64,000 nucleotides of DNA from the NCBI GenBank assembly GCA_000310025.1, contig FN648938.1, positions 258,988 to 322,987 of the forward strand, in the 5' to 3' direction. Source of the stretch: Ectocarpus siliculosus. Lineage: Eukaryota > Sar > Phaeophyceae > Ectocarpales > Ectocarpaceae. Positions 1 through 12,368 of this stretch are shown one piece after another. Made by a program: the position numbers and the translations under genes. A model generated the notes under the pieces. That model searched no databases. It had not been told where the DNA came from and saw only the letters and a list, made by a program, of their open reading frames with translations. Each line of letters begins with the position of its first letter. The stretch's first letter is position 1.

Positions 1-124
1 GTTGCTAAGCCAACATGAGTGGGCTCTGTACTGGAACTGAGCGGCAGACGTGATGAAGAAATCTACCATTCGACAGGCTAACGCAAACAGCCTCAAACAG
101 CAAATGTGTCCCGAAAAAGAAGTT

Positions 125-391
125 CTAAGGGGTAAGGTTCAAGGACGCTGGCCGAATTATTCTCTCGATAGGCGTTTGCAGACGTGCGGCAACGAGCGTA
201 CCGTGCTCAGATCGCCTCTGCTCCAGCCGCCGCCTAAACAGGCGCCTTGCCATTACCGCGGAGAGCTTGCTCCTTAGAACCATCGCGGCCCAGGCCTTGC
301 GTTGTTCCCCCCTCTCCCACCGCAAGCGGCACAGCTTTCCCCTCAAGGTGCGCTGTACCGTTATCGCCGCCGCTGTCCACTCCGCTCGCCT
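125..391 (-). CDS. 3'-terminal exon with IQ calmodulin-binding motifs (probable last exon of the LRR gene)
   Basis: A minus-strand frame opens after a CACACAG acceptor at 392-393 and runs to a stop near 125. It encodes VQRTLRGKLCR, which fits the IQ consensus (hydrophobic-Q-x3-R-G-x3-R), then an arginine-rich stretch MVLRSKLSAVMARRLFRRR resembling a second, glutamine-less IQ motif. These predict an amphipathic basic helix able to bind calmodulin or a light chain. Linkage to the LRR exon at 1338-1406 is inferred from phase 0 on both sides. A GTACGC donor near 194 could continue the gene beyond the window instead of stopping at 125. Confidence 0.6.
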   Translation of the reverse strand, partial: RRAEWTAAAITVQRTLRGKLCRLRWERGEQRKAWAAMVLRSKLSAVMARRLFRRRLEQRRSEHGTLVAARLQTPIERIIRPASLNLTP

Positions 392-3271
392 CTGTGTGTA
401 CATGGGCCGAAGTGATTGGGACGTTTTTTCTACTCAGGGTACAACAAGGAGATGTTTTTCCTCGTCGAACCACAGAGTAAGAGAAATTACATGTAGTTCT
501 ACAAAAATTACAGAAGATCGAAGAGATTCCGCCGAGAGCGGGGAAGCAAGAGACAACACGGGGCTGGTCGATTCGAACCAAAGGACGCAACACGCATATA
601 GTGACCTAACGACGGCAAACTCCAGCAGTGGCTACTGTGTACGATGGAGCCATCAACTACGATGGTGTGCCTATACATTTCTCCGTACTGTTTGGCAAGT
701 CGGGGGTGCATTAGGCCGTTGCGTGCATGGTGTTGAAAAAATCATACATATGTACCTGAATGTACGAGTTGAACACCCGACAGGGTAGAGCGCAGGGTCG
801 GAGTACACGCGTCCCCGGCTCCCTGACAACAAGGGGAAGACGCTCTCCCGCCAGTTGGACACGGGACCCCGACACCTGTTTTGCGTGGGTTGTTGGTTTG
901 CTTTCAGATCGACTCGATGCAGACCAAACCGCATGCCATGCCGAGCAAGTGCGCCCAGACGGCCTGTGAAAGAACTGATACAACCCGGTTGTATACATAC
1001 CTCTGACGACGTAAGAATAAGAAATATACCTTTGAGTTCAGGCAGCCAGGGCACGCACACAGAGTGTGGCACGTAATAGAGGAGTTCCGTTGATGTGAGC
1101 CGGCCAAATTAACAAATTAACCGATGGGATGGAAAATGGGATAGCGAGAAACTGTCACGTGGTACGCGAAAGTTCCTCCATTCGCGGCAACAACTTTTCG
1201 AAATGCCCTACCGCTGGCGTGAAAAGAAAAAAAACACCACTGTACCCTTTTTCGACCTGGTCTACCTGTCTGAAACATTTCCTCCGTCCCGCCCTCTCGC
1301 CCCTGAAAGAAAGGGCTACAGAAAGACGGAGACAAACCTGAGGTATCCCCTCCATGTTAAGCCGACGAAGCCGCCTACAGTGGGTTTCCACCGCAGCCAC
1401 GGCAGCCTGGAGTATAGGTGAGGGCGGGGGGGGGGGGTGCAAAGGAAAGCGGTTTGGGGGTGGCGGAGTCGTGATGCTTACAAGAGGAGGGGGGATGAAC
1501 GTAGTTTTTGCTAGTAGGCGTAGCCAAACACCGGTCGGGTAAGGCTCACCACGCAGACGTGTCTTTCGAGACGCAGAGACAGAATCCGATAAAGTGGAAT
1601 GAGAGCGTGGGTAGGGGGAGCCTGCGTGGACACGCTCGTGTGTAGGTAAGTGTGTGTTTTCATTATTACCGCGCTAACCGACTGACCGATGAAAAGACGT
1701 CAGTCTCAGCGCGGTTGAAAGCACAAAACACTTCTAAACGCCATTAACTGGTTTGTGTGTGTGCGTTTGTTTACTGAAGGTCGACCGTGCCGACCAGCTG
1801 AACGAGAACAAAGCTTCAGTCGTACACAGCGGGACGAACACCTCTACAGCCCGTGGGCTTTGGAAAAGAAAAATGTAAACATGTGCGCGTGTGTGTGTGT
1901 GTGTGTTTTCCCGACACTTTGAGCATGCATGCAAAGGATTACTGGTAGCGACCAAATCGAACTTAATGCCCAGAGAGATGGGCGTGTTGAACCCAAGGTC
2001 AGCATCGACAAGGGCAAAGTTGGGTGACAAGCCATTAACCATAGAGCAGGCACACACACCCATCAGCTTCAGAAACGGTCACGACGCAGAAGCAATCGTC
2101 CAAACCTGTCCGCGCGGGCCTTTCGGCGACCTATCAAACGAGCCCCACAGAACTCAACGTGTCTTGCCATTTCCACTGTTCCGGGGGCGATGCGTCACTA
2201 ACATGCACTACCCTGCGAAACAATCGAGGATCTTCAACACAAGCCCAGACGAGCTCTCTGTTAGCATCCTTACCTCCGTGAGGTCAGGCACGCCTCTCAG
2301 GTTGAGAGCGGTGATGCCGGGACACCGCTTTAGCAGGGCTACCAAACCCTCATCGGAAACCCGCTCGCAGCCCTGAAGCGTCAGTCCTTCCAGCCCCCGG
2401 CAGTGAGAGCCGATGGCCTCGAGAGACACGTCGGTCATCTGGCAATGGTTTTACGACGGCCGGGAGGGGGGGGGATCTCATGATCGTGTACGCCGTATTC
2501 GTCCGCGAACAGTATTCGCATCGCTGCAATGCCGGGACAGGGCAAGACGAATAGTCGCTGACCAGGCTCGAAGCGACACAAGCGCGAAGCCCCTTGAGAG
2601 GCCCCGCGAGTCGCTTGATGTAAGGGAGCTGCATCATTACGAACAGTTCGGGAAACCGAACGTCGGCACCTTATGCGTACGTTATAGCAGCGTTTCTAGC
2701 GATTCGACACCTTGTGCGTACTGGTACTTTTTTTGCAGCGTTTCTGGCAAGGGGGGACGGCGAAGGAGGTCACGGTGAAATAACAGGTAGTGTGTGGTAC
2801 GGGTGATCCAGGGTGCGCATTCAAAACAATCGATCACATACATATAGCATTTAGAGTACGCCAAAACAGGAGCATGAGCATCCGAAACGCGCCTCTTAGT
2901 TCCAGTTCTCGCCGCTCTTCACTCCCCCCTCCCTCTCAACCTTTGCGACCGGAGAGTGCTTTGTGTTTCTTTCTTTAGATGCAGGGCCCCTCCCCCGATC
3001 CCGTAATTTTTTCCACCCACCCCCGCCCGCCAGCCACTTTATATCACTTCCCCTACCACTCACTCACACGTCGGCACCCCGAAAAGTCCAACACCCTCAG
3101 CCCCCCACCGGCGCGGGCCGCCAGCACCCGCACCGAGGCATCGGTCAGGCGCACGCACCCGCCCGCTCCGACGTGCCGGAGGTTGGGACACCCGCGCGCC
3201 ACGGCCGCGAGGCCTACGTCCGTGACAAGGTTGCAGCTCCTGTTCAGTCCGTCAGGTTTTAGAGGAGGCAG

Positions 3272-3312
<41 letters not shown>

Positions 3313-6300
3313 GCTCCTTCACTCAGGCTATGGCCCATGGTGACAAAGGCAGTGCCGGAGTGGAGTCCCTAGAACTTAGATACTGCTGTGGGCATATGAT
3401 GGGTTTGATGAAGCAGGGTGACGGAGAGGGAGAGAACAGCTGGTGAAGATGTGTTTTGCCCGCATTGGCGATCAACCACAGATCTTTCCGACCCCAGGAC
3501 TAATGAAAAAAACGTAAAGAACGCCCTACTAGCTCGTCACCTGATGCCGAGCTCCTCTAGCAGGGGGCAGTTGGAGCCCACCGCCAGGAGGGAGTCATCG
3601 GTAATCTTGCACGCGCCATTGAGCCTCAGGACCGTGAGGCAAGGAGTTCCCAGGCTCAGCTAAAAGAGCAGTGTTCAAGCGCGGGGGAAATCAACGTGGG
3701 GGGGTGCAGCCAGATACCGTCTTGAGCGTTTTTTCTTGGAGTTCCGTACATACGACGGAACGTTCTTCGCGAAAAATGGAAAACGGTGTACGTACGCCGT
3801 CCCGACCAGCAACGGTAGCTGCACACAGGACTTTTTCCCTGATCGCCTTCTATGCCTTGCCTTTGGTGGTTTCGTTCAACACTAAACCACGCGTCAGAAG
3901 CAAAACCAAACGCTTCAATTCAAAACTGTCGGGTTTGGCTCGAGGAAGTGGAATACTTATGAGTTTCTTATCCGGGATCGCCTCCATGTACATACCATAA
4001 TAATGCATCATCCCGGCAGGTAGCCAAGGCGAGCAACACGGTACCAAATGACACGTTGAAAGAACCGACAGGAGCAGCCCTTGTGGTCAGCACCAGATCG
4101 CGGGGTAAGTAGAATGGACAGACAGGACATTTATAGAAACAGGAACAGGTGTGTGTAATTCGTGCATTGTGTACCACACCTCACGTACGCCGTCCCCTCC
4201 CAGCTTCGGCACCCGCGTGCGGTGCGATGTCTCAAGCACGTTGATGTCGGAGGAGCTGTCGAGCAGCCTCAGCAGCGGGCAACGCCTCCCGAGCTCCCTA
4301 AGACTTGCGTCCGACGTGCGCGTGAGCTCCACCATGCTCAGAGACGTTAGGCCCGGGCAGTGGCGCGCTATATCCCGGACAGTGCCATCTCCTGTGTTTG
4401 GGGCGTGACGTGTTGTGATCCGGTCGGTGCTATTGCCATGTGTAATGTTGAAGAAAGGGTGGTGGGAGTGGCGGCGGTAGTAAATACATGAGGTCGTCGG
4501 CCTATCCACGAGCTGTTTCGGCATGTACAGCAGTGAATGTGTCATGTTTGTCGTATACACGTCAAATATAACGAAGAAAAAGAACCGGTGGCGGTCGCGG
4601 TGACGTGACCGCGGGAAGGAAACGAGATAAGAGGCAACTCCCATGGTGACAATCGGGCCCATACGACAACACCGAACACTAGTTGTCGAGGTTGTCGACG
4701 AGCCTCCACCCGTTCACATTGTCCGGTACGCACACAACGCGATAGCAACAGAACACGCGTATGTGTAGAACAGGGGTGGGAAGGGGAGGGGGTGGGCACC
4801 GGTCATGACCAAAGGGATGTACACCGTGCTGTCGTCCATACCATCTAAACCACGGTGAAAGTTAAAACTAAAGCAGGGTTAATCAAACGGTTGTGCGGAA
4901 GAAGATATTCGGTGGCGTTTTTTAGTTGTCCTGCCTTCGTCGCTTGGCCCTTCACATCACATGTCAACCGGGACGTAACCGTATTACCGTTTCCTGTTAC
5001 TGATGAAGCTCTACCGAAGGCAAAGCGTGGAAGACCTCTATGTCACTACGAAGAGCTTCAGCCCAAAACACAGGGCGGGCTTAAGTGTTGTTTAGAACGT
5101 GTCTTCCCGCCTGCCTTGGCCTTGCCTTAATTTGCTCCATCGCGTTTTCATCTCCCCTCCTATGCAAGCGCGAAATAAAAACGGTTTGGTAAATCCGGAG
5201 TGTTCACCGCCTGGACTAGTACACTCTATCGATGTCTCGGTGTTGTACGCGCCACCTTTCCCATACCCAAAGATGTTGCCCCATCGAGCGTGATGTCCCG
5301 CAGGGTCGGGCCCGATCGCGGCAACAAAATAGACATGCCTCCGTCAGTTAAATTGCCAACTCCAGCCACGTCCAGAACCTGTTCGTTATTCGTTGTTGCT
5401 GCTGCTGTTGGTGGTGGTGGTGGTGATGGTGGTGTACGTACAGCGATGAATGCGTTTATTCACCTTACCTATTTTGGATTCATCGTAACGACCACTTGGT
5501 GCCAAGTCAAGGGCGCGGTAGGACTGTTTGCACGGCAGGATGCCTGGACCATCGTTCATGGTGCAGAGCACGTGCTCTCATAAATATTGCTACACCAGGC
5601 ACTGCACGTGCGCGCTGAAAGGTGACAACTGATATGCGAAGGATGGGTGGGCAAGCAACCCACACTCGGACACTATGCACATATCGGGTCCGACTATTTC
5701 ATTATTGGTATTTCCCGTGGGACGTCCCGTGGGACAGATGGGATGGTCGGTCCATCGGACAGCTCATGGGAATCCCAGGGGGGCGTCCCACCCGTTCCAT
5801 AGGCCGGGCGCATTGGTTGGATGTTTTGAGGCTACCAGTGTTATCTCACCCTTAAGGTTAGGGTTAGGGTTAGGATTAGGGTTACGCGTCCCTGATGCCC
5901 AAATGACGTCCCAATTGCCGCCCCACGCGCCCCACGCATCCCATAGGCCGCCCATGGGACATGCGGGACGCGTGGGACGGCAGATGGGAAGTACCAAGAA
6001 TGCCAGCACTCCGGTCTTGAGCCAGGCTGCCACAGATACAGAGTTTCACATCTCCGATGAACCATACCTTCAATGGCGTCGGCTTCGTCTCTCCCGAACC
6101 TTTGGCGAGATATTCCAGGGCTAGATCAGTCAGGAGGGGGCACCGGGAGATGTTTAAGTTCTCCAGCACCTTGCACCCCTGTTCAAATGGCATGCACGCG
6201 CGAAAAATCTTTCGGAACGTGCCGTGCTGCCGTTTAAAAGGCCTCATCTCAGCTGTAGCGGTCGCGAACACGAGGGTACGTATCGATATGTACTCCCCAA

Positions 6301-9300
6301 ACCTAAAAAATAATTAACACCCCCCCAATATATCTATCTATTGGACGACCTACATAACGTACTACCGTATACGACCACAAAATAACACACCCCCATGACC
6401 AATTTTCAAGGCTCGATCACGCCACGATGAAGAGGATGCATAACGAAACGATGCATGTCCAGAAAGCTCTCCACGAGACAGCTTCAACGCCGCCGTTTTC
6501 GGCGCTGTGACTGCGCCGTTGAGAAATCGAGCTTTGTTTGAAAATCGCTCCAGGGGGTGTGTTATCTTGTGTCGTATACGGTACTGTGCTACAGCACTGT
6601 ACTGTGCATTCGACCCGCAGTGCGCTCGAGATTCAGTAGTCTACGATCCCAGTAGTCTACGCAGCAAAATTGAATAAGCAAACATATGGCATGCAGTATT
6701 CAATCCGTCCTTTGCGGTTAGTTCATCGGCAGAAATTGGCTCATAAATAAAATATGTGACCACGAATTGCATGCGAATACTTCTAGAATGTGCATTCTGC
6801 TGACAGATTGCTTTCACCTGCGCCACCCACCCGAAGGCGATGTCCGCGATGGCCATGCCTCGGACGTCAAGGCACCTGAGGTTGGTGGAGGTAAACGTGG
6901 CCCTCTGGAGGCCCATAAGGCAGAGTTCTGACAGCTGCGAGCAGCCATGGATGTCGAGGGTGCGGAGAAGGCCTCCGGCTGAGAGGAGGGCCAGAAGTCC
7001 TGCATGAGTGTGAATCGAACCGAAAAATTGGGGTCGTACTTGCTGTTGTGAGTGATGTTTTCACAAAATATATCATAATGGCATATTTCCAATACATTCA
7101 TGTAGCATAGAGCAATGTTTCGTGGTCAACCCATGTAAGGTAAACATATTGAGACCCAGAAAAACCGCTCCATCAGCAAACGTTGAACAGCTACAGACTC
7201 AGCAACAAGCAGGGACAGCGCTGTGTCTTTGGTCAAAGTACAAGAACCATTAAAGTCCACGAACCTCCGTCCGTGAAGCGCAGGCTCCTGCAGAGCTCGA
7301 GGTTCTGCAGCTTCCGCCGCCGCTTGATGCACTGCAGGATGGCCATCAACCCTCGGTCCGTCAGCCCAGGCAAGTCCCTCAGACCAAGGGAGCGCACCAC
7401 CTTCGCACAACATCGGACACGATCAACACGTCAGCTTTTCGTGAATAGGCACAGAATCTGCACAAGCACCAAGTACCGACCTCCGGGGACAATACAGACC
7501 GCAAAAACGCACCGGCGATACTTTAAAAAAGCTGGCAACCAAGCACCCAACAACGCAGGAGTAGCGGGAGCAAAGTGGTTGTGCGGTACCTTGCTTGCTC
7601 CGAGGAGTAACTGAATCCCGTCGTCCGTGATCGCAGTTCCCGAAACATCCAACGACACCACCTTCCCGAAAGACCGGTGCACAAAGTGCGCGGACTATGT
7701 GCGCACCGACAGCAGCGTGCGCGAAAATGGTCACATGGCGCGGCCACAATCAGAGATGTTGGAGGTGATGGTATGCGGTGAAATGAAGATGGACCACGGA
7801 CAGAGCGTGCAGTTACGATGGGCAGGCGGTGGCGGGAGAAGGAAGGGTCGGTGGCGTTGACGACCACGTGTCGCTCACTCCTGCAGGACACACCCGGTAC
7901 CCTCCCACCACCCCCTATTGCCAGATACGCTTCCCACGACACGGCGAAGAACTCCCTTGGATACCGCTCCCCCACCTCTTTTTCTTGCGCAAGCAGAAGC
8001 GTGATGTTAGGTCGGGACATACTGGTGAGCGCGCAAACATACAGAACGTGTCCACGGCATGTTACCTAGCGGTGACCCAGCATGGATTGCTTCTCCCCCG
8101 CCTCTTCATCGTGCGGCGACCATTGCGCCTGTGTTCGTGCACCTACCTCGTCCGTGAGGAGGCTACAGCCGGCAACGCTGAACGCCTCCATCCGGTTCGG
8201 CGACGTGGTCTGGTCGAGGAAAGGCTTGGCCAGTGCTTCCACACCCTTGTCGGTCAACCTGCTGACGTGAAGTTGCACCGATATGTCGCCACCAACACAA
8301 CAACATTCTGTACAGTTGAAGATCCCACCGTCGTCGTCGTCGCACGCAGCGATCATCGGAGGAATACCGTAGAAAGATATCCAAGCTGAAGCCATGCCTA
8401 GGGTTGATTCCACGGAACCACAAAACGGGGGGTGATAATGTTCAAGACAAACGGTTTGTAATAGCGTGTCTGAAGCTGGCAGCACCCTTGTTGGCTTTCA
8501 TACTTGCCCCCCCCCGTAACTCCCACCTCCAACACTTGTCGAGGACCAAGGAGGTGACGCCTCCTGTGTCTGCCTTCGCATCCACGTTCGCGAGGGCCAC
8601 CTTGGAAGCAGTGTAATGTTGCATTTTTAAATTATAATTGCTGACAAAACTCTATCAAGGCAGTTAACAACGTCATCCCTAACGATGAGAGTACCTCGTT
8701 CCGGGAGTAGCTTTTGCGGCGGACATGCATGTAGTCATCAGAGAAACCCATCAGCAGCACGTTCCAAAAGAAGACACGCAGTCTACATAGATAGTAGACC
8801 TCTTTTTGTGTCTGTACGTAAATGGAGAGAGTCATTTGTGAACAACGGGACATCTTCCTGCCGTTGCTTGGGAAAATCAAAGCAAAAGGTTTCAAGGGAA
8901 TCCCGCCCTTTTGGGTCGAGGATTCGTCGCTACCATGCTAGAGCCACTGTTGGGCTACGACAAGCAATGTGTGAAGGGGTGGAGGCATGCCGCAGAATAC
9001 TGCTACTGGGTGTTGGGGGCTTCACCAACAACAAGGATGACCCTCTTGCCCATCCGGCGTGGAAGACCTCACCAAAAGCGAGAAATAAACAGAGCTATGC
9101 ATAGCTACATTGCAAAGCGAACGAACACAGCGCATAGCCTTCGTGTGCAATGTTCGAGAAACGCTGCGTGTGATCGGGTCTGAAATACCTCGCTGGGTAA
9201 TATTGTCTCTTTCTGGGCATACGTATCATGTGATATGTTCAACATGCGACGACGACACCTAGGCCCGAGACATCGGGTTGATATAGCAAGGAAGATGTAA

Positions 9301-11435
9301 TGCAATGACAAAGACAAGCAATCAACACAACAGAAGTCACAGTCAGGGTCGTCCACGCATTGAACATTGAGTTGGTCGTGGTTAAACGTGTCCAATCCTA
9401 AAAGTACAGATCGAAGACAACGGGTACCATTTTTGTCCGTTATGGGAAGCAACACCAAACCCTGCAGTCTGATCTTGCATGAAGTGCAAACTGGTTCGCA
9501 CGCGTATTGTAAATCTTACCGTCGCGATGCCCGGCATGTCTTCGTCGCGAATACCCCAACCGGACAGGTCGAGCCTCCCATCCCGGGGTGCGCCGTCGTT
9601 AAGGCGGTACAAGGCGTCATCTCCGGGGAGGTAGGTGTCTTCGACGTCCTTTCGGTTGTGGCAGAAGCGTGCCCTCTGCACCCCTTGCATGTTCGACACC
9701 TTTATGAAGACACGTTCGGTTGAACACGCAGGACAGCAGTGCCGAAGAGGTTCACAACGCATGGCCGTTTAGAAAGTTAACATGTTTCTTGTTGTACGTG
9801 TTGTACACCAATAATGTAGACATGGGCGAGGGGGTGCCTTCCCTTATCTTGCGATCGGGGTCGACTCATGCCCGCTCTACACCTTTCACGTCTGGGCTCC
9901 TAGATACTCATGTGAGTTCTTATTTAGTACACACGACAATTGTTCGGCTCGTGGACGGCTCTTGTGTGCGCAAGCGCATTCGACTGTAGCAGCTAGCTCC
10001 GTTCGGTTGTGCCAAGTCCTTGAACAGGACTCATTTGTCACTCGAGGTCACGTGTGTTTGCAAGGTACATTCGTTTCCGGTATGACGACAAGAGCGTTGT
10101 CTGATACCACCCTATTATTATTATGATAGTCGGTAAACCTCCCGGATGACAAATCGCGCATTCAGTAGCTGCAGGGTGATGCACGCTAAGACTGAGCCAC
10201 GGCGGTATAGTGCCCACGGCGGTATAGTGCTCTTGGTCTATGCACCATGATACCTTCTCGAATGGCGTGACCCGAATTCTCTTCCGTGGAGGGTTCGCGC
10301 CTTTGGTGCTACCCCTGGAGGGCCGCTGCTTTCTCGCCGAGGCCCTTGAGATTGGGTTCGAATGCCAGTCATCATCAACCCCCACCCCTGGTGGCATCGT
10401 GTCGATGTCTGCCGGCGGTGTTGCTTGTCGCTCAGGTAGTGTCCGGCTTCGGCCGAAGCTGTCGTTCTTCTAAATATGTAGCGCATGGTGGGAAGGAAAC
10501 GTCAAAGATAGCGTCCTGGCTGCATGCTCTTGTAGCTTAGCTTTGCAAGTGGACAATTGCAATGCACGATCATCTATATGTGTGCATCCTCCGAGATCTG
10601 TAGGAACTTGGCAGAAGGAAGGGTGATACTCTGCACACCTGTGGGAGAACAACTGCAACACAGCTGGAGCAGAGTTCACACAAAATTGAAGCTCTGCAAG
10701 TCACCTCGTGAGTCGCGCACATGTATGATGTAGACAACGGCTAAAAACAAGGACGCATCAGCCGAAACAAAGAAATCATTCGAGACATTAAAGATCAATC
10801 GCTAGTTTTAGTTTTAGCAGAACAGAACATGTATGCTTCCGCTACTTCTAGTACTGCTATCAAACCTCAACGGTTGCAGTCTATGCCATGGTTGTATAAG
10901 AGACCACACCCCCTCGACCGATATTCTATGCTCTACAGATTATGCCACGACGAATTGGGAGCAAATATCAAATGGTACGTTTTTTATACCACTCTCCAAG
11001 AGATGAGTGCAACGTTGCCATTGTCGGCACCATCACTGCTGTTGTGCGCACAGAGGCAACCAAGCTTTGAAATTCGGTACAGGGGGTATGGTATCTAACG
11101 AACCGTCGGCACCTTCAAAGGATGCTCTACATTCCCACCTTTCTTTTCCGCGAAGAACCACGCACGGTACTACTGGCCCTTGCATCCTCATCATCATCAC
11201 CGACCACTCGTTTTCGTCTTCCCTTGAGGCTTGCACTGCCGACAGCACCAAAAACTTCCGTCGTTCCTACTGCTGGAACGACCGCCGTATCACCGGGAGC
11301 GGTACCATCAGCCATCATGGCCTGTGCAGCAGCATCGCCGAACCATTCTGCCTCCTGCAGAAGCGGCGATTCCACCACGAAAGCTGGCCCTTTTACACTT
11401 GTCGGCAGCCCTTTCAGGGCATTTTTCCTGCCCAT
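125..11435 (-). CDS. Leucine-rich-repeat protein (FBXL/AMN1-type LRRs) with C-terminal IQ motifs, multi-exon
   Basis: Exons read on the minus strand with matching intron phases: 9520-9699, 8527-8600, 8147-8258, 7590-7694, 7265-7400, 6818-6999, 6068-6178, 5267-5378, 4180-4391, 3541-3659, 3068-3239, 2274-2438, 1338-1406. Joined, they give continuous repeats of the cysteine-containing type, for example GCRRMTDVSLEAIGSHC and RSCNLVTDVGLAAVARGC, where the junctions themselves complete repeat units. Upstream exons 10254-10387 and 11139-11435 (candidate ATG at 11435) are basic and low in complexity; their phases do not join directly, so the 5' end is uncertain. Exon 391 downward, stop near 125, encodes AAITVQRTLRGKLCRLRW, an IQ motif, followed by a degenerate second one. 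It fits phase 0, but an extra exon between 410 and 1337 is possible. Such LRR proteins are usually ubiquitin-ligase adaptors or flagellar scaffolds; no F-box was seen. About 800 residues. The LRR part is firm, the ends are not. Confidence 0.8.
3268..3312. repeat. (GTT)n microsatellite
   Basis: Fifteen or so GTT units in a row. On the minus strand this reads as a polyglutamine run, but it lies between the donor after 3541 and the acceptor before 3239 of the LRR gene. It is therefore intronic, not a coding polyQ. Confidence 0.9.
5705..5997. mobile_element. Inverted-repeat element enclosing a telomere-like TTAGGG array
   Basis: The ends TTGGTATTTCCC and GGGAAGTACCAA are inverted. The flanks are rich in GGGAC/GTCCC words in opposite orientation. 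The centre (5853-5884) is a run of TTAGGG units with one TTAGGA variant. It sits in the intron between LRR-gene exons 6068-6178 and 5267-5378. It looks like a non-autonomous transposable element; no coding capacity was seen. Confidence 0.6.
6363..6583. mobile_element. Short inverted-repeat (MITE-like) element, copy 1
   Basis: Terminal inverted repeats start TACCGTATACGAC and end GTCGTATACGGTA. They are followed inward by ACACACCCCC and GGGGGTGTGT. The interior contains AACGCCGCCGTTTTCGGCGC. Related elements occur near 10895-11098, 21056-21254 and 26272-26461. It is intronic in the LRR gene. Confidence 0.6.
10895..11098. mobile_element. Short inverted-repeat (MITE-like) element, related copy
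   Basis: The left end carries GAGACCACACCCCCTCGACC and the right end GGGGGTATGGTATCT, the same termini as the copies at 21056 and 26272. It is intronic or 5' to the LRR gene. The interior has diverged. Confidence 0.45.
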
Positions 11436-11619
11436 TCCGGTGGACTTGCCCCTGGAGCAGAGGAGCAGCGCGTGCAAGTCGACATGTAGTCGACATACAC
11501 CTGCAACCAAATTTTCACAGTACGAAACCGTCCATGATGACAGTCCCGCGGGAGATAGAGGCGGCACAACGACTGTGGCTCTAAAGAAGTTCTTGTCAAC
11601 TGTGACTGTCGCCCATATG

Positions 11620-12071
11620 GGATTTGGTCTAGAGCGCAGTCGATGGAGAGTCACGAGCTCTCTACTCTTGCGATGAGCAAGTTGTCCTCATGTAGAGCAA
11701 CGACAATGAAAGTGGGGCACGTGTAGAACAACGTGGTGGACAGTCGGACAGGTCCTGGTGGAACCAGAGACAGAGGTCGTAGTGAAAAGAAGTGAGCTGA
11801 GATGGGCGAGGGTGGACAGAGCCGTCGGCCATCAAGATCATGAAGTTCCTCCTCACTGATGACAAAGACGGCTCTGTCCACCCTCGCCCCTCTCAGCTCA
11901 CTTCTTTTCACTACGACCTCTGTCTCTGGTTCCACCAGACCTGTCCGACTGTCCACGTGGTTCTACACGTGTCCCACTTTCATTCAATTATTTTGTCGTT
12001 GCTCCACGTGAGGACTAATCGGTAAGGGGAGCTCGTAACTCTCCATCGACTGCGCTCTGTAGACCAAATCC
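11620..12071. mobile_element. Foldback (long hairpin) element
   Basis: Two arms of about 205 bp are near-perfect reverse complements: 11620-11826, beginning GGATTTGGTCTAGAGCGCAG, and 11867-12071, ending CTGTAGACCAAATCC. The loop is about 40 bp. The arms translate identically from opposite strands, which explains the open frames seen there. It lies about 185 bp upstream of the candidate start codon of the LRR gene and has no protein signature. Confidence 0.8.
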
Positions 12072-12287
12072 GATAGATCCCTCGTTTCAAATTTTGAAAC
12101 TTTTAATTTTTTGTCGAGTGTGTCCAGTGCCAGTGCTCCAGTGCACAGAGCACAGAGATTTTTGGGTCCGGGGAGCGCAGAGAGCACAGCCTACAACAAC
12201 AGCAGCATGCAGCAGTATTCTTGGTTTTTTCTTGCATTTTTGTTTATTTTACCTACAGAATACGGTAGTTTCCTGCTGCTTACAGTA

Positions 12288-12368
12288 TTAAAAACAATAC
12301 CGACTCCAGAGAGACGGAATGTTGGCAAAACATGTAAATGGGTCCGTAGGCTAAATAACAACGGATAA
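12288..12368. repeat. Dispersed repeat of about 70 bp, copy 1
   Basis: Contains ACCGACTCCAGAG, ACGGAATGTTGGCAAAACAT and GGCTAA...ACGGATAATATAA. Sister copies lie at 14183-14246, 14267-14340 and 15376-15431, all in the same orientation. No coding function was seen. Confidence 0.7.

Noticed and set aside
11651..12025. Matching open frames on both strands
   Set aside because: They are mirror translations of the two arms of the foldback element, not genes.
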